This document shows positions 9,158-18,710 of a stretch of 64,000 nucleotides of DNA, in pieces (within the stretch, counting starts at the first letter, position 1; each line of letters begins with the position of its first letter). A program made the translations under genes and the position numbers. The stretch is from an uncultured Lachnospiraceae bacterium (GTDB lineage Bacteria > Bacillota > Clostridia > Lachnospirales > Lachnospiraceae). The notes beneath the pieces are model-generated. The model ran no database searches. It worked only from the letters and a program-made list of their open reading frames with translations, and was not told the origin of the DNA. The DNA lies in NCBI GenBank assembly GCA_949472775.1, contig CASWVG010000001.1:124001-188000 (forward strand). Reading direction: 5' to 3'.

Positions 9158-9400
9158 CTACTTGATGTCCTTATACAGCGCATAATAATCCGTCTCCATA
9201 TTATCCGCATATCTGGCATAAAACTGTTTCGCGTCGTCCAGCGCCTTATTGTAGATGCGTTCCCCCAGTATCTCCTGAAAGAAGTCCAGAATCTTTCCTG
9301 TCCCGATCACACCCAGTTCCAGGTCATGCTCTTCCTTGAAAAAAGCCGCAATCTCATCGCACATCCTGGTCTTATCTTTCTCCTCGAATATATCCCTCAT
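9158..9400 (-). CDS. DUF2164-like small protein
   Basis: 80 residues, helical and acidic. The pattern FFKEEHDLELGVIGTGKILDFF...GERIYNKALDDAKQF...ETDYYALYKD matches the DUF2164 family (conserved I/L-G after the acidic stretch, Y-N-x-G/A-x-x-D-A), whose function is unknown. ATG start with GGAGAGCGG upstream. It begins 11 bases after the PglE-like aminotransferase, so it is translated from the same message. It is the last gene before the convergent terminator. Placement in a glycan operon may be incidental. Confidence 0.75.
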   Translation of the reverse strand: MRDIFEEKDKTRMCDEIAAFFKEEHDLELGVIGTGKILDFFQEILGERIYNKALDDAKQFYARYADNMETDYYALYKDIK

Positions 9401-9411
9401 TCCGCTCTCCT

Positions 9412-10542
9412 TTAAAACAATTCCTTCACCGTGCGGATAATCGCCTCCATCTCCTCATCCGTGTTCTTGATATCGCTGGGCAGGCAGAGTCCTCTTGTAA
9501 ATACATCCTCCCCCACACTGCTGCCGTCCTCGTTGTGGGCAAAGAAATCACATGCCGCAAAGACAGGCTGCATATGCATGGGTTTCCAGATCGGTCTGCA
9601 TTCCGCATTCAGCTTTTCCTCCAGCGCATCCATGACCATATCCGGCGTCACCTGAGATTCCGCGGCAATCGCCATGCCTGAGAGCCAGTTATTGGCATCT
9701 CCATCAGGATTCATGGGATTCATCCGTATAGCGGGAATATCCGCAAACGCCTCACAGTACTTCCGATAAATCTCCTTCTTTTTCGCCTTGTGCTCCTCCA
9801 GGTGCAGAAGCTGTCCCCTGCCGATTCCGGCTGTCACATTGCTCATGCGATAATTATAGCCGATCTGCGAGTGCTGGTAGTGTCTGGCAGGATCTCTTGC
9901 CTGTGTCGCCAGAAAGGTTACCTTCTTCGCCGCCTCCCCATCGGCTGACACAAACATACCGCCCCCCGAAGTGGTGATAATCTTATTGCCGTTGAAGGAA
10001 TAGATTCCATATTTTCCGAAAGTGCCTGTGTGCTTTCCGCGATAGGTGCTGCCAAGGGACTCCGCCGCATCCTCAATTAAAGGCGTGCCGTGCGCCTCAC
10101 AGATTTCCATGATCTCGTCAAGCTTCGCGGGCGTGCCGTACAGATGTACACAGATCACAGCCTTGGGATTGGGATATTTTTCGTAGGCACGCTTCAAAGC
10201 CTCCGGCGACATATTCCATGTATCCGGCTCCGCATCGATAAACACGGGCGTGCCGTTTTCATATGCAATCGGGTTGCAGGACGCTGAAAACGTCAGGTCG
10301 GATACAAATACCACATCCCCCTGCTTTATACCCAGAAGCCGCAGCGCCATGTGGATTGCCGCCGTGCCCGCCGACAGCGCCGCCGCATGTCCGCAGCCCG
10401 TATATGCCGCAATCTCTTTCTCAAACGCCGTTACGTTCGGTCCCAGAGGCGCCACCCAGTTCGTGTCGAAAGCCTCCTGCACAAATCTCTGCTCATCCCC
10501 GTGCATGGTGGGAGAGGAGAGATAAATCCTTTTCTTATCCAT
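9412..10542 (-). CDS. UDP-4-keto-6-deoxy-GlcNAc aminotransferase, PglE-like (DegT/DnrJ/EryC1/StrS)
   Basis: 376 residues of the sugar aminotransferase family. Key PLP elements are ALSAGTAAIHMALRLLG (55-71), IEDAAESLG (156-164, cofactor Asp) and the Schiff-base Lys187 in SFNGNKIITTSGGG. In the bacillosamine pathway PglE converts UDP-2-acetamido-2,6-dideoxy-4-keto-glucose to the 4-amino sugar with glutamate as donor. The PglF-like dehydratase gene directly upstream, 86 bases away, makes that substrate. ATG start with GGAAGGAG upstream. No PglD-type hexapeptide acetyltransferase is visible nearby; acetylation might come from the GNAT at 18068. Confidence 0.88.
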   Translation of the reverse strand: MDKKRIYLSSPTMHGDEQRFVQEAFDTNWVAPLGPNVTAFEKEIAAYTGCGHAAALSAGTAAIHMALRLLGIKQGDVVFVSDLTFSASCNPIAYENGTPVFIDAEPDTWNMSPEALKRAYEKYPNPKAVICVHLYGTPAKLDEIMEICEAHGTPLIEDAAESLGSTYRGKHTGTFGKYGIYSFNGNKIITTSGGGMFVSADGEAAKKVTFLATQARDPARHYQHSQIGYNYRMSNVTAGIGRGQLLHLEEHKAKKKEIYRKYCEAFADIPAIRMNPMNPDGDANNWLSGMAIAAESQVTPDMVMDALEEKLNAECRPIWKPMHMQPVFAACDFFAHNEDGSSVGEDVFTRGLCLPSDIKNTDEEMEAIIRTVKELF

Positions 10543-10569
10543 GATTCTGCTCCTTCCAAGTTATCTGAC

Positions 10570-10622
10570 GTTCAGCCCGCGCCCATTCAAAAAGCCGCAT
10601 CTCCGATGCTTTCCCACTGCTG
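10570..10622. repeat. Dispersed intergenic hairpin element, copy A
   Basis: Lies between the PglF-like and PglE-like genes. Core GCATC-TCC-GATGC at 10597-10609 forms a 5-bp stem. Flanks align by eye with copies at 43526-43583 and 51701-51735, including the CGGCTTTTTGAAT and GGGCTGAACG segments on the minus strand. Confidence 0.5.
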
Positions 10623-10628
10623 AGCCGT

Positions 10629-12494
10629 TTAACTATAATGATATGTCGGTACAATCTTTTTGATTAAAGGTCTGATATCCGAGTTTTCAATCTGGCACTC
10701 GTCCTTCAGTTCCTTCAACTGCGTGAAAAATTCGTGCTCCTCCACTTCAATCGGCTTGCCGATATGAATCATGCGGTTTGCCGTGTTTTTCATGCCCTCC
10801 TCGTCCATCAGAAGTTCCTCGTAGAGCTTTTCTCCGGGACGCAGGCCGGTAAACTCAATCTTGATATCCTCGCCCACGCGGTACCCCGACAGCTTTATCA
10901 GATTTTCCGCCAGAGAGAGGATCTTGACAGGTTCTCCCATATCCAGAACGAAAATTTCCCCGCCCTTCGCGTAGGCTCCCGCCTGAAGCACAAGCGAAAC
11001 CGCCTCGGGTATGGTCATAAAATAACGAATGATATCCGGGTGGGTGACCGTAACCGGACCGCCCGCCGCAATCTGCCTGCGGAAGAGCGGAATCACGCTG
11101 CCGTTGCTGCCAAGCACATTTCCGAAGCGCACAGCCACAAACTCTGTCTCGTAATGTTTGTCAAAAGTCTGAATGATCATCTCGCAGATACGTTTGCTGG
11201 CACCCATGATATTCGTCGGGTTCACCGCCTTGTCGGTGGAGATCATGACAAACCGCCGCACCCCGCTCATAGCCGCCGCCTGGGCGGTCTTGAAGGTGCC
11301 GAAAACATTGTTCTTAATCGCCTCAGTGGGGCTGTCCTCCATCAGCGGCACATGCTTGTGCGCCGCAGCATGATATACGATATCCGGCTTATACTTGGAA
11401 AAAATATAATTCATCCGGTTCGTGTTGCGCACGGATGCGATGAGCACCATCAGGTTCAGTTCCGGGTACTTCTGTTTCAGTTCCTGCTGCACATCATAGA
11501 CCGAGTTTTCGTAAATATCCACAATCACAAGCTGTTTCGGCCTGTGGGTCGCAATCTGCCTGCAAAGTTCGCTGCCTATGGAACCGCCGCCGCCGGTGAC
11601 AAGAACCACCTTCCCCTGCACATAGCCGAGAATGGAATCCAGATCGACGCTGATAGGATCCCTGCCGAGCAGATCCTCCAGTTCCACATCCCGGAGCTTG
11701 CTCACATTGACCTCGCCGTTTACAAGCTGGTACATGCCGGGAAGGGACCGCAGTTTGCAGTTCGCGTCCTTACAGATCTCCAAAATCTCGCGAATCTCCG
11801 CCCGCGGAGCGGAGGGCATCGCCACAATGATCTCGTCCACATCATAGATGTCCGCGCACTCCACGATTTTGTCGCGGCCGCCCGCCACCTTAATGCCCTG
11901 AATATATCTGCCCCATTTTCCCTTGTCGTCGTCAATGATACATTTGATGACCATGGTGGAAAAGTTGCTGTTGACGATCTCCTTGATAATCAGGTTTGCC
12001 GCTTCGCCCGCGCCGATCACCATAACCGAAATCCGGTTCTTCTTATTCTGTTGCTTATGCTTTAAGCCGCGGAAAAACCGATAGGAGAAACGGCTCGCAA
12101 AAATACAGACCACCAGAACCGCCATATAGGCAGGATAGTAGCTCCTCGGCACCGCCCGGGTCGTCACTTTAAAAAACTGCAGTCCGACCGCGTCCGCCAG
12201 CATGGACAGCACACATCCCACAACGATATTCTGCAGTTCCGTCTCCCCTGCGAAGGCCCACAGACTATTGTAAAGACGCATCACATAAAAAATAGCAAGT
12301 GTTATCAAAATGTTGATCGGGAGGAAACGTTCGATCGGCTGCATGAAATGTCTCGGGATCTCATCCAGATGAAAATCATAGCGCCACAAAATCGCCACAT
12401 AGCTCGCCAGAACAATACTGATAATATCGTATATAATCAGGCATGTCCGTCTGTAAAACAGTTTTGCATTAAAAGGTTTTCTCGTTTTTTCCAT
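10629..12494 (-). CDS. Membrane UDP-GlcNAc 4,6-dehydratase, PglF/CapD-like
   Basis: 621 residues. Four predicted membrane spans (about 18-37, 59-75, 88-106, 121-140) precede a first Rossmann domain (VMVIGAGEAA, 157-166) and the SDR catalytic domain with TGGGGSIGS at 300-308. The active-site segment STDKAVNPTNIMGASK (419-434) has Met where classical SDRs have Tyr, the known feature of PglF/FlaA1-long dehydratases; Asp421 and Lys422 are retained. It makes the 4-keto-6-deoxy-HexNAc used by the next gene's PglE-like aminotransferase. Start ATG with a weak site (GGATAATACT). It acts at the inner membrane face. Confidence 0.92.
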   Translation of the reverse strand: MEKTRKPFNAKLFYRRTCLIIYDIISIVLASYVAILWRYDFHLDEIPRHFMQPIERFLPINILITLAIFYVMRLYNSLWAFAGETELQNIVVGCVLSMLADAVGLQFFKVTTRAVPRSYYPAYMAVLVVCIFASRFSYRFFRGLKHKQQNKKNRISVMVIGAGEAANLIIKEIVNSNFSTMVIKCIIDDDKGKWGRYIQGIKVAGGRDKIVECADIYDVDEIIVAMPSAPRAEIREILEICKDANCKLRSLPGMYQLVNGEVNVSKLRDVELEDLLGRDPISVDLDSILGYVQGKVVLVTGGGGSIGSELCRQIATHRPKQLVIVDIYENSVYDVQQELKQKYPELNLMVLIASVRNTNRMNYIFSKYKPDIVYHAAAHKHVPLMEDSPTEAIKNNVFGTFKTAQAAAMSGVRRFVMISTDKAVNPTNIMGASKRICEMIIQTFDKHYETEFVAVRFGNVLGSNGSVIPLFRRQIAAGGPVTVTHPDIIRYFMTIPEAVSLVLQAGAYAKGGEIFVLDMGEPVKILSLAENLIKLSGYRVGEDIKIEFTGLRPGEKLYEELLMDEEGMKNTANRMIHIGKPIEVEEHEFFTQLKELKDECQIENSDIRPLIKKIVPTYHYS

Positions 12495-12551
12495 AGTATT
12501 ATCCAGTTTCTTAAGTTTCCTCAGAACTATTCCGTACCTTCACAGTTCCGA

Positions 12552-12594
12552 TGCAAAATCCGTTTCAAATTGTCTTCCGCAATGGGATTTTGCA
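12552..12594 (-). other. Intergenic hairpin upstream of the pglF-like gene
   Basis: TGCAAAATCC at 12552-12561 pairs perfectly with GGATTTTGCA at 12585-12594, and ATTG/CAAT can pair inside the 23-base loop. No U-tract follows on the minus strand. It lies in the 149-base gap between the ligase gene and the dehydratase, so it may be an mRNA processing or stability element. Confidence 0.45.
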
Positions 12595-12643
12595 CTCTTG
12601 CATCCTATTCTCACGATCTTGGCAGTAAGTGCTTCGACCTGTA

Positions 12644-15187
12644 TTACATTCTTTCCGGTACCGCATCCGCTCGTATATCCACAAGCAGCGGCGCCATCAC
12701 CAGAAACAGACAGCAGGCAATGGGACAGCAGGGATGAAAAATCCACTCCGTCAGTCCTGCCACCGCAAAGAGAAGCAGAAGCGCCAAAGGAAACAGCGCA
12801 CACTCCCTGTCCTCCCTGTGTCTGCGATAATACAGTACTGCCTGTACAAGCGTCCCTATCCCCAGCAGCAGAAACACGCCGCCCACGAAAAGGCCGTGAT
12901 CGTATGCCACCTGCAGATAGATATTATGGGCATGGGCAAGATAATTTCCGTCTGGTTCCATAACACCCATATCTTCGTGCCCCGCGTTGTTCAGTCTTTC
13001 AAAATACCGTTCAAATATATATAATCTTCCGTTTGTAAAGGATTCTTCTTCCTCATTTTCCGCGGCTGCCGCCATATCCTCCGAGGACGCAAGCAGTATC
13101 CTGCCACCATATTCCAGATAAGGGCTTCTGTACTCTGACTCCCCGTCCGCTTTGCTGAAATAATGAAAAGCGTTCAGACATTTTTCCTGCGGAGTCCCCA
13201 GCACTTTCATCTGGAACGTCTGGATAAAACGCTCCACAGTGATATAATAGTAGGAATCCATATCCCTGCCGTGCACAAGCTCCACAGGAAAGTCCTCGAT
13301 CTCGTGACTCCTGATATCGGCCGCCACAGCGGGAACCGTTCTCTGCGCCGTAAACATCACAGGAAAGCTTATGATGACGGAAAGAAACATCAGCCCCATT
13401 CCCCCCAGAAAGCGCCGCCACTTTTCCTTTAGCGCAAGCGTTTTTCCGGAAAAGAAAGCCACAGGAATCACCACAACCGCCGTCACAAAGATGGCCAGAT
13501 ACCCGGTCCTCGACAGTGTAAACAGCAGATACATAGCCGATACACCAAGAACCGTCAGTTCCTTATAAGTCCCCGCCAGAGAGGGACGACGCCCATAGGC
13601 ATCCAAAAATTTGACTAGCGCCGCACATACCACCAGAGCCAGATATACGGCGGAAATCGTCACCGTATGGAAATGGAAAGGATAACGGTAATAGCGGAAG
13701 TACATATAAGGCCTGTGCAAAAGGCAGTATCCCACCGTCAGTACAAAATGCAGCAGAATGCCATTTACTATATTGTGCAGCAAAATCGTCCGTTTTACCC
13801 CTGAAGCCATCCGCAGATAATAAAGTGTAAAACAGCAGACGAGAAAAACAGGCCATCCCCTCGTATTCCGGTATAGAATCAGCAGAACAAAAAATACCCC
13901 CACCAGAATGCCGTAAGGAATGGAAACTCTTTCTATTTTTCTTGTAAACAGCAGTTTCAAGGCATTCAGAATTACAAATCCCGCGAAAACGCCCGCCCAG
14001 ACAGTCAGTTTCAGAGCCTTAATTTCCAGCTCACCCGGCTCTGCAAGCCCCGCCTGTGTGCTCTTCTCCACAAGGGCTATCAGCGCATCCCGGTAATACA
14101 TAGGCCCAATCAGCGCAGCAACCACGCCGTAGATGAGATGATACCAGCAAAAAATCTCTCTCTTCTGGAATGTTACGATCAGAGCCAGCGCCAGGAAAAT
14201 AAGCACCTGTCTGTATGCCACTGTATGATGGATTTCATACAGTGCATTCATATAATTGCAGCATCCCCAGATGGCTCCGGCAAACATCGCGGACTGCAGA
14301 TCATCCCGCCATCTCTCGCGAAGCACCGCAAATACCGTCCTGTCCGTGGCAATCCCGGTTCTGTCGTGATTGACCGCATAAAGCGCCGCCACAGCCGCGA
14401 AAACCACCCCTGTCTCATAAAACAGGATGGAATAGGTATCTGTCGTAAAAAGACGGCACGGCCCGATCGCCACGGCAGCCACCACGGCAGCCACCACAAT
14501 GAGCGGATTCAGGATAAAGCGCATAGACCGCTCCACCGTAAGCAGGGTATTTCGTTCAGGCTGTCTCCTATAATATAATGTGGAAAGCCAGGAGACAAGT
14601 ACGCCCACGAGCAGAAAAGCGGCATACGCAGCGAGCGTCTTTCCCTTCCGCAAAGGTACTTCATAAACATAATCCGCGATCACACACCGCTCTGTGTCCT
14701 CCACACCATCATAGTACAGCGCGCCAATATAAATATTGACATTCTCTCCCGCATTGTCGGTGTAAGCCACATGAAATTCGGATTCCACTCCCTGTAATAA
14801 AAAGTAGTAATCCCGTCCCACTTCCGTGTCAATATTCACCTGCACCTTAAGATAACCGGGAATTGTCTCCATATCCCCGGTATCGATCACCTGCTGCATC
14901 AACGTCTGCATGGAGGCATCCCGCAGCACAAAATTAAGCTTTTCGCCCTCCGTCCATTCAGCCAGATAAATCTCTATCTCTTTCAGTCTGTCATACTGGG
15001 CGATAAATCTCTGCTGCACCACGCGATCCGCATTGACCGCCTCAGACACCGCCACCTGCTGGCGGCCGCTCTCAGCCCTCACTTCCTCATGGATCAGACG
15101 AAAAGGCCAGAGAATAAGCGCGGCGCATACCACCAATAACCAGACTGTGCCGCAAATGGCTTGTTTTTTATTTAGAATTCGGTTCAT
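12644..15187 (-). CDS. O-antigen ligase/polymerase family membrane protein (Wzy_C; possible PglL-like O-glycosyltransferase)
   Basis: 847 residues with about twelve membrane spans. After the first span (10-28) comes a soluble region of roughly 155 residues, unusual for the family and probably outside the cell. The Wzy_C signature is near 755-772: HAHNIYLQVAYDHG, with the catalytic-type His-Asn. Family members use undecaprenyl-diphosphate glycans, either polymerising them, ligating them to lipid, or (PglL/PglO) moving them to protein Ser/Thr. As the genes around it look like a pgl-type system without a PglB, protein transfer is possible (inference). ATG start, AGAGGAAA upstream. The large extracytoplasmic loop at about 600-740 is also typical. 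Confidence 0.8.
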   Translation of the reverse strand: MNRILNKKQAICGTVWLLVVCAALILWPFRLIHEEVRAESGRQQVAVSEAVNADRVVQQRFIAQYDRLKEIEIYLAEWTEGEKLNFVLRDASMQTLMQQVIDTGDMETIPGYLKVQVNIDTEVGRDYYFLLQGVESEFHVAYTDNAGENVNIYIGALYYDGVEDTERCVIADYVYEVPLRKGKTLAAYAAFLLVGVLVSWLSTLYYRRQPERNTLLTVERSMRFILNPLIVVAAVVAAVAIGPCRLFTTDTYSILFYETGVVFAAVAALYAVNHDRTGIATDRTVFAVLRERWRDDLQSAMFAGAIWGCCNYMNALYEIHHTVAYRQVLIFLALALIVTFQKREIFCWYHLIYGVVAALIGPMYYRDALIALVEKSTQAGLAEPGELEIKALKLTVWAGVFAGFVILNALKLLFTRKIERVSIPYGILVGVFFVLLILYRNTRGWPVFLVCCFTLYYLRMASGVKRTILLHNIVNGILLHFVLTVGYCLLHRPYMYFRYYRYPFHFHTVTISAVYLALVVCAALVKFLDAYGRRPSLAGTYKELTVLGVSAMYLLFTLSRTGYLAIFVTAVVVIPVAFFSGKTLALKEKWRRFLGGMGLMFLSVIISFPVMFTAQRTVPAVAADIRSHEIEDFPVELVHGRDMDSYYYITVERFIQTFQMKVLGTPQEKCLNAFHYFSKADGESEYRSPYLEYGGRILLASSEDMAAAAENEEEESFTNGRLYIFERYFERLNNAGHEDMGVMEPDGNYLAHAHNIYLQVAYDHGLFVGGVFLLLGIGTLVQAVLYYRRHREDRECALFPLALLLLFAVAGLTEWIFHPCCPIACCLFLVMAPLLVDIRADAVPERM

Positions 15188-15378
15188 AAATTTCCTCTTA
15201 TTTATCCCACAGTGCAGCCCGGTTCCGCTTCACTCCCTCTCGCCCTCGGACTGTCTGCGCTCTCCTCATTGCCTTCCGGCAGCCGTCGAAAGTCTGCCTT
15301 GTATCTGAAAAATCATCCTGCGTGATATAGCCAGATACTTAATATTCGCTGTACTAGTTTACCACGTTTGGGATGTTT

Positions 15379-16326
15379 TTACAAATCGAGCCCTTTTGAT
15401 TCGTCACACCCAAGAATAAGATTCATGCACTGGATCGCGGCACCGGACGCGCCCTTTCCCAGATTGTCAAACTGGGAGGACACAACAATGCGCTCCTCAT
15501 TCCCCGTCGCGTAAATCTTCAGCCCGTCCCAGCCGGACAGACTATTCCCTGCCAGAAAACCACTTGCCGCAGTCTCGTCATCCGCGGCGCTCACCTTGAT
15601 GAACGGTTTGTTCTTATAATAATCCGCATAATATTGCAGCAGTGTTTCCGGCGTCTCCTTCTTTGCCAGCATATCCGCATAAAGCTGCACGGTTACCACC
15701 ATGCCGCTGTAATAGTCATCGATAATCGGCGAAAACAACGGTGCGCGCGCAAGCCCCGTAATTTTCTGCATTTCCTTTAAGTGCTTGTGCTGCTGGGTCA
15801 GCGCGTACTCTCTCCCCGAGGACAACTCTTTCGGCCTGTCCGCGCTCTCATAAGCCGCTATCGTTTTCTTTCCCGCTCCACTGTATCCCGAAATCGCGAA
15901 GCTGCTTACCGGGTAGTCTTTCGGAAGAATCCCTCCCGCAATCAGCGGGTACACAAGCGCGATAAACCCGGTGGCATAGCATCCCGGGACCGCGATCCGC
16001 TTTCCCTGCTTAATGGCGGTTTTATGGGCATCCGACAATTCCGGGAACCCATATGCCCACCCTTCTTCTGTCCGATGCGCCGTGGATGTATCAATAATCA
16101 CCGCATTTTCATTTTCCGCCAGCGCGACGGACTCTCTTGCCGCCTCATCCGGCAGACATAAGAACGTGATATCCGACTCATGAATCAGTCTCTTTCTTTC
16201 TGCCGGGTCTTTTCTCAGTTCCGGACTGATGTGCAGCAGTTCTATATCGTCACGTTTCTGAAAACGTTCGTTGATCCGTAATCCCGTTGTCCCTTCACTT
16301 CCGTCGATAAACACCTTTGTCTTCAT
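15379..16326 (-). CDS. argC: N-acetyl-gamma-glutamyl-phosphate reductase (short type)
   Basis: 315 residues with DGSEGTTGLRI at the N-terminus (NADP site), SGYSGAGKK, and the catalytic Cys116 in VPGCYATGF. The length matches the shorter ArgC type (about 310 residues) rather than the 345-residue type. ArgC reduces N-acetylglutamyl-phosphate to the semialdehyde in arginine synthesis. No other arginine gene is in the window, so this is an isolated metabolic gene inside a glycan locus. RBS AAGGGAAG, ATG start. It may be ordinary arginine synthesis or recruited for an amino-acid-like substituent; context alone cannot tell. Confidence 0.9.
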   Translation of the reverse strand: MKTKVFIDGSEGTTGLRINERFQKRDDIELLHISPELRKDPAERKRLIHESDITFLCLPDEAARESVALAENENAVIIDTSTAHRTEEGWAYGFPELSDAHKTAIKQGKRIAVPGCYATGFIALVYPLIAGGILPKDYPVSSFAISGYSGAGKKTIAAYESADRPKELSSGREYALTQQHKHLKEMQKITGLARAPLFSPIIDDYYSGMVVTVQLYADMLAKKETPETLLQYYADYYKNKPFIKVSAADDETAASGFLAGNSLSGWDGLKIYATGNEERIVVSSQFDNLGKGASGAAIQCMNLILGCDESKGLDL

Positions 16327-16424
16327 TGATCGTTACTTCCCTTCGTATCATGTTTTTACAGTCCTGACAGCCTCCGCTCTGCCCTGGGCTGAATCTTTGC
16401 TTCCTCTCTATCTTTCATTTTCAG

Positions 16425-18104
16425 TCAATTGTACACCGTTTCTCCCTGTGTATCAATATTTTTCGCATCCCTGTCAAGTCCCATCTGCGCGATGGCGAGA
16501 AACAGCGGCAGGCAATACCAGAAAAACAGCACATACCGGGGCAGATAAGTCGGTCCCAACAGTACCGTCAGCCATATAAGGAAAATCGGCAAAAAGGGAT
16601 ACAGCAATTCATATCGCCCGTTATTTAATAGCCACGCGAACAAAAAGGCATACAGCCAGAACATGCCGCCCGGAGAAAACAGCCATGAAACCACAGGCAC
16701 TTTCTCCTTCCAGACTTCCAGGGACAGCTTGCGGTACACCTCGTCAAGCCATGGAATTTTGCTCTCCCTGACGCCCGGCTGCTCCACCTCGTAGCCAAAA
16801 TAAGAATTGTCCTTGTAGGTAAAGGTAAAAACTGTATTGCCCCCGTACACATTAATCACCGTGTCGGGATACCAGAATCCGTATGAGGTCATCCACCACG
16901 CATTCAGATAGACCAACGGTTTTTTCATGCCGACGCGCAGCCAGAGTTTTGCGTATTTTCCCTTATCCCGCGCAAATGCCTCATTGTCAAAACGGTATTT
17001 TACCGGGTCCGAAAGTCGCGGTGTATACAGAGAAAGCGCCTCCTCATCCAAAACCTCGTAAAGGATTTCCAGGTCCTCCCCGACAAACGCCTCCGGCGCG
17101 TACTTGTAGGTTCTGGCCAACTGCTGGATCGGCACAGTCAGAAGCTCCTGATATTCGGAGTCATCCGCATGGAGCACCGCTTTCAGTCCGCCGTTTATGA
17201 AAAGACATCCAGCCACCGCGCAGACCGCCAGAAGAAACAGCCGTCCCCGCCTCTTTTTATGCAGAAAAAGCAACAGCGGTATCATCACGAGAAAAGCGTA
17301 AAAACCGTTGTTGCGAAAAAGCATCATCCCTGCCCCGGCGGACACAAAGAGAAACTGCCAGCCCTTTTTCCCAAAGAAATCCTCCCCCGTGCCCATTTCC
17401 AGAAGACAGACGAGCAAAAGCAAAAGAGCAAGCGTAAACAGCGCGTCCTTTGCGGAGCAGAGAGTAAACATCACCACCGTGGGAAACAGCCCGAGCCAGA
17501 CAATACCGATCAGCCGTACCACACGGGACACCTTTTTTTTGCGGAGATAAGAAAAAAGAAATGCGAAAACGCCCGCCGCAGCAGTCATCTGAAAGACCAT
17601 ATAGCAGGCAATACCCAGATTGTAGGAATCCGTCAATTTGTGGACGCCACAGATCATGCCGCCCAGAAGCAGTACATGCACGAGCGGATGATGGGTGGAA
17701 AATGCTCTTGTCGCCACCTGTATATATTCGTCCTGCGCGTCATACACGAAAAACCCCGGGTAGACCGCCAGAAACACGGGCATCCAGCACAAAATGAGGA
17801 AAAGAAAGGAGAGGACATCCGCGTATCCGTCCGTCCATTCGATAACACTTGCTATTTTCTCAAAGTATCTCCTGCGCCCCTTTCTCTCCCGCTTTCCAAG
17901 CGAATCGAAAAGCAGCCACAGAAGCCGCACCATTCCCGTAAAAATAATACTTAATGTCACCAGTTGAAGCCAGAGTGTCACATCCCTTACATCTACGTTC
18001 TCCACACGGTCCAGCCGTGCGCCAAACAGAATTGCCGCAGAAAACAAAAGGGAAAAAACGCCGGCAATCAGACGGCTCCTGAATTGTTTCTCTCCTCTTC
18101 CCAT
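16425..18104 (-). CDS. DUF6020-like polytopic membrane protein
   Basis: 559 residues with about eleven to twelve hydrophobic spans. After the third span comes YPGFFVYDAQDEYIQ, then FSTHHPLVHVLLLGG near 143-157, a pattern I associate with the DUF6020 family of Firmicute surface-polysaccharide loci. The acidic loop following an early span suggests a GT-C type transferase (inference). A soluble stretch at about 315-450 probably faces outward. Its first 37 bases overlap the end of the GNAT gene upstream, so the two are co-translated. Start ATG with GAGGT upstream. Confidence 0.75.
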   Translation of the reverse strand: MGRGEKQFRSRLIAGVFSLLFSAAILFGARLDRVENVDVRDVTLWLQLVTLSIIFTGMVRLLWLLFDSLGKRERKGRRRYFEKIASVIEWTDGYADVLSFLFLILCWMPVFLAVYPGFFVYDAQDEYIQVATRAFSTHHPLVHVLLLGGMICGVHKLTDSYNLGIACYMVFQMTAAAGVFAFLFSYLRKKKVSRVVRLIGIVWLGLFPTVVMFTLCSAKDALFTLALLLLLVCLLEMGTGEDFFGKKGWQFLFVSAGAGMMLFRNNGFYAFLVMIPLLLFLHKKRRGRLFLLAVCAVAGCLFINGGLKAVLHADDSEYQELLTVPIQQLARTYKYAPEAFVGEDLEILYEVLDEEALSLYTPRLSDPVKYRFDNEAFARDKGKYAKLWLRVGMKKPLVYLNAWWMTSYGFWYPDTVINVYGGNTVFTFTYKDNSYFGYEVEQPGVRESKIPWLDEVYRKLSLEVWKEKVPVVSWLFSPGGMFWLYAFLFAWLLNNGRYELLYPFLPIFLIWLTVLLGPTYLPRYVLFFWYCLPLFLAIAQMGLDRDAKNIDTQGETVYN

Positions 18105-18670
18105 GTACTGCGTCTAACCTCCATAAAGAGAACATGCCGTACGCCCTGTTCCAGTTTCACACTTTCCCGCCTGTTTTCTATCCGCCGGAATCCTGCCTTT
18201 TCGTAACTTTTTCTCGCTCCCGCGTTATCTTCCAGAACACGCAGAAATATTTTTTCCAGATGAAGCGTCTCAAATCCGTACCCAAGCATCAGTTTTGCCG
18301 CCTGAACACCGTAACCGCACCCCAGCGCATCCTCCTCACCAATAAAGACACCATACTCCGCCTTTTTCTTTTCCCTGTCAATGTCCCTCAGATAGACGCT
18401 GCCGATTTCCCTGTCGCCGCTTTCTGTATGCTTTTTTAACGTGCCAGACGAGCCACCCGCCCTGCCGCGCTCCGTGTTCTCCACACAGATAATAAACTGC
18501 GCCACATGTCCTGGCTTAACCTGTTCTCTGAGCCAGGCCTTATGCCCTTCCGCCGTAAAGAGCTTCTGGTATATAAAATTTCCCCTCACAAAATCTTTAT
18601 TCCGCCAGGCCACAATCTTCGCCGTGTCCGCAGCCGTTATAGGCCTTATATATACTTTCTTTGCACTCAT
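18068..18670 (-). CDS. GNAT-family N-acetyltransferase (RimL/PseH/WecD-like)
   Basis: 200 residues. GNAT landmarks: VYIRPITAADTAKIVAWRN at the start, REIGSVYLRDID for beta-4, the acetyl-CoA loop GCGYGVQAAKLML near 126-138, and NAGARKSYEKAGF near 153-165. The chosen ATG has GGAGAGAG upstream; an earlier in-frame ATG at 18697 is less likely. A Gly/Ser-rich insertion sits between beta-3 and beta-4 at about 78-92. In surface-sugar loci such proteins acetylate the 4-amino group (PseH, WecD). The WecE-like aminotransferase two genes upstream makes a WecD-like role likely. It is the only acetyltransferase of this type here, so it could also serve the Pgl or Pse routes. Confidence 0.82.
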   Translation of the reverse strand: MSAKKVYIRPITAADTAKIVAWRNKDFVRGNFIYQKLFTAEGHKAWLREQVKPGHVAQFIICVENTERGRAGGSSGTLKKHTESGDREIGSVYLRDIDREKKKAEYGVFIGEEDALGCGYGVQAAKLMLGYGFETLHLEKIFLRVLEDNAGARKSYEKAGFRRIENRRESVKLEQGVRHVLFMEVRRSTWEEERNNSGAV

Positions 18671-18710
18671 CTGTCTCTCTCCATGCATTTGTCCCATCTA
18701 TATCCTTTTA

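Noticed and set aside
10734..12065. A 443-codon plus-strand open frame opposite the PglF-like gene
   Set aside because: It is antisense to a clearly conserved enzyme and rich in His/Arg/Leu as expected from reverse reading of GC-rich codons; no domain or ribosome site.
16327..16424. Promoter for argC or the DUF6020 gene in this gap
   Set aside because: A TTGACT is present but no -10 at 16-18 bp spacing could be found.
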